A DNA stretch of 64,000 nucleotides from Linum tenue (lineage: Eukaryota > Streptophyta > Magnoliopsida > Malpighiales > Linaceae), in NCBI GenBank assembly GCA_946122785.1, contig CAMGYJ010000006.1, positions 53,712,066 to 53,776,065 on the forward strand. The letters are read 5' to 3'. The translations under genes and the position numbers were made by a program. This document shows positions 63,701 to 64,000 of the stretch, one piece after another. The stretch's first letter is position 1. The number at the start of each line of letters is the position of its first letter. The notes beneath the pieces are model-generated. The model had not been told where the DNA came from and searched no databases. It saw only the letters and a program-made list of their open reading frames with translations.

Positions 63701-64000
63701 TTATAGCTTTTATAGTCATATTTTCTTTTCTACATTTTTTACCGAATGTTGTAGTTTTTATATTTTATTTATTACTTGATTACTTTCCATCTCTTTTCAT
63801 TCTAAATTTTTTCAATTAGTGGAATATGTTTAATTCTTTCTGATTGTGTTCCATTTATCCTTCTTTGATTTTGATGTATTGATGATCGATTAGGTTCTAT
63901 TTTAACTATTTCTAATGGTACTTCTAAATGAATTAAGAGGTTTAAATAGATATTCTAATATTCATTTTAAATATTTATTATAATATTATAGTGTATTTTT
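63701..64000. other. AT-rich DNA right of MULE B
   Basis: No gene or element edge recognised. It continues the sequence left of 60114. Confidence 0.5.

Overview
This is a eudicot nuclear window: two spliced single-copy plant genes at the left, then about 48 kb built almost entirely of transposable elements (TEs). The plant origin follows from LHP1 (a plant-type chromodomain protein), SIG1 (a nuclear-encoded plastid sigma factor), GT-AG introns, and plant TE lineages (Athila-type Gypsy, Copia with a Met-tRNA primer site, L1-type LINE, MULEs, hAT, Helitron/PIF1 helicase). I cannot name the species.

Layout. 1-2245: 3' part of LHP1 (+), six exons seen. 2648-3109: a small predicted membrane protein. 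3839-7595: truncated Gypsy then truncated Copia, both minus. 7903-9640: AT-rich repeat. 10122-13716: complete SIG1 (-), seven exons, 573 aa. 14136-15523: MULE A, whose near end is 420 bp upstream of the SIG1 start codon. 16788-19104: hAT-like element. 19113-21450: decayed PIF1/Helitron helicase with a MITE inside. 21805-22682: MULE C. 23380-27960: LINE broken by a solo LTR and a MITE. 28180-29938: gag-protease remnant of a Gypsy chromovirus. 29981-39559: Athila-type Gypsy with gag, pol and a 3' ORF (-). 39939-46451: complete Copia (+) with TSD. 46542-49245: MULE D with two intact small genes. 49818-57284: non-autonomous Athila-related element with both LTRs and a nested solo LTR. 57430-58430: Gypsy gag fragment. 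60123-63691: MULE B with a mudrA N-terminal half and a plant mobile domain (PMD) fragment.

Element boundaries were set from the sequence. Target-site duplications were found by eye for MULE A (9 bp), B (9 bp), C (9 bp), D (10 bp), hAT (8 bp, one mismatch), the Copia (5 bp), the 49818-57284 element (5 bp) and both solo LTRs (5 bp).

Main novel signal. At least six elements from two unrelated TE classes carry arrays of short family-specific palindromes. In three of them the array lies directly upstream of a TATA box: MULE A at both ends, MULE B at both ends, and the solo LTR at 23635. The arms differ between elements (CCGCACC/GGTGCGG in A, TTCACCG/CGGTGAA in B, GGTCGACC in C, AATTACG/CGTAATT, AAGTTACGG/CCGTAACTT and GTTCACGG/CCGTGAAC in three Athila-type LTRs), but are homogeneous within each. 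MULEs A and B share an untranslated leader yet have different arms, and the three LTR types keep the array at the same place in a shared framework. This looks like fast co-ordinated turnover of a promoter-linked palindrome.
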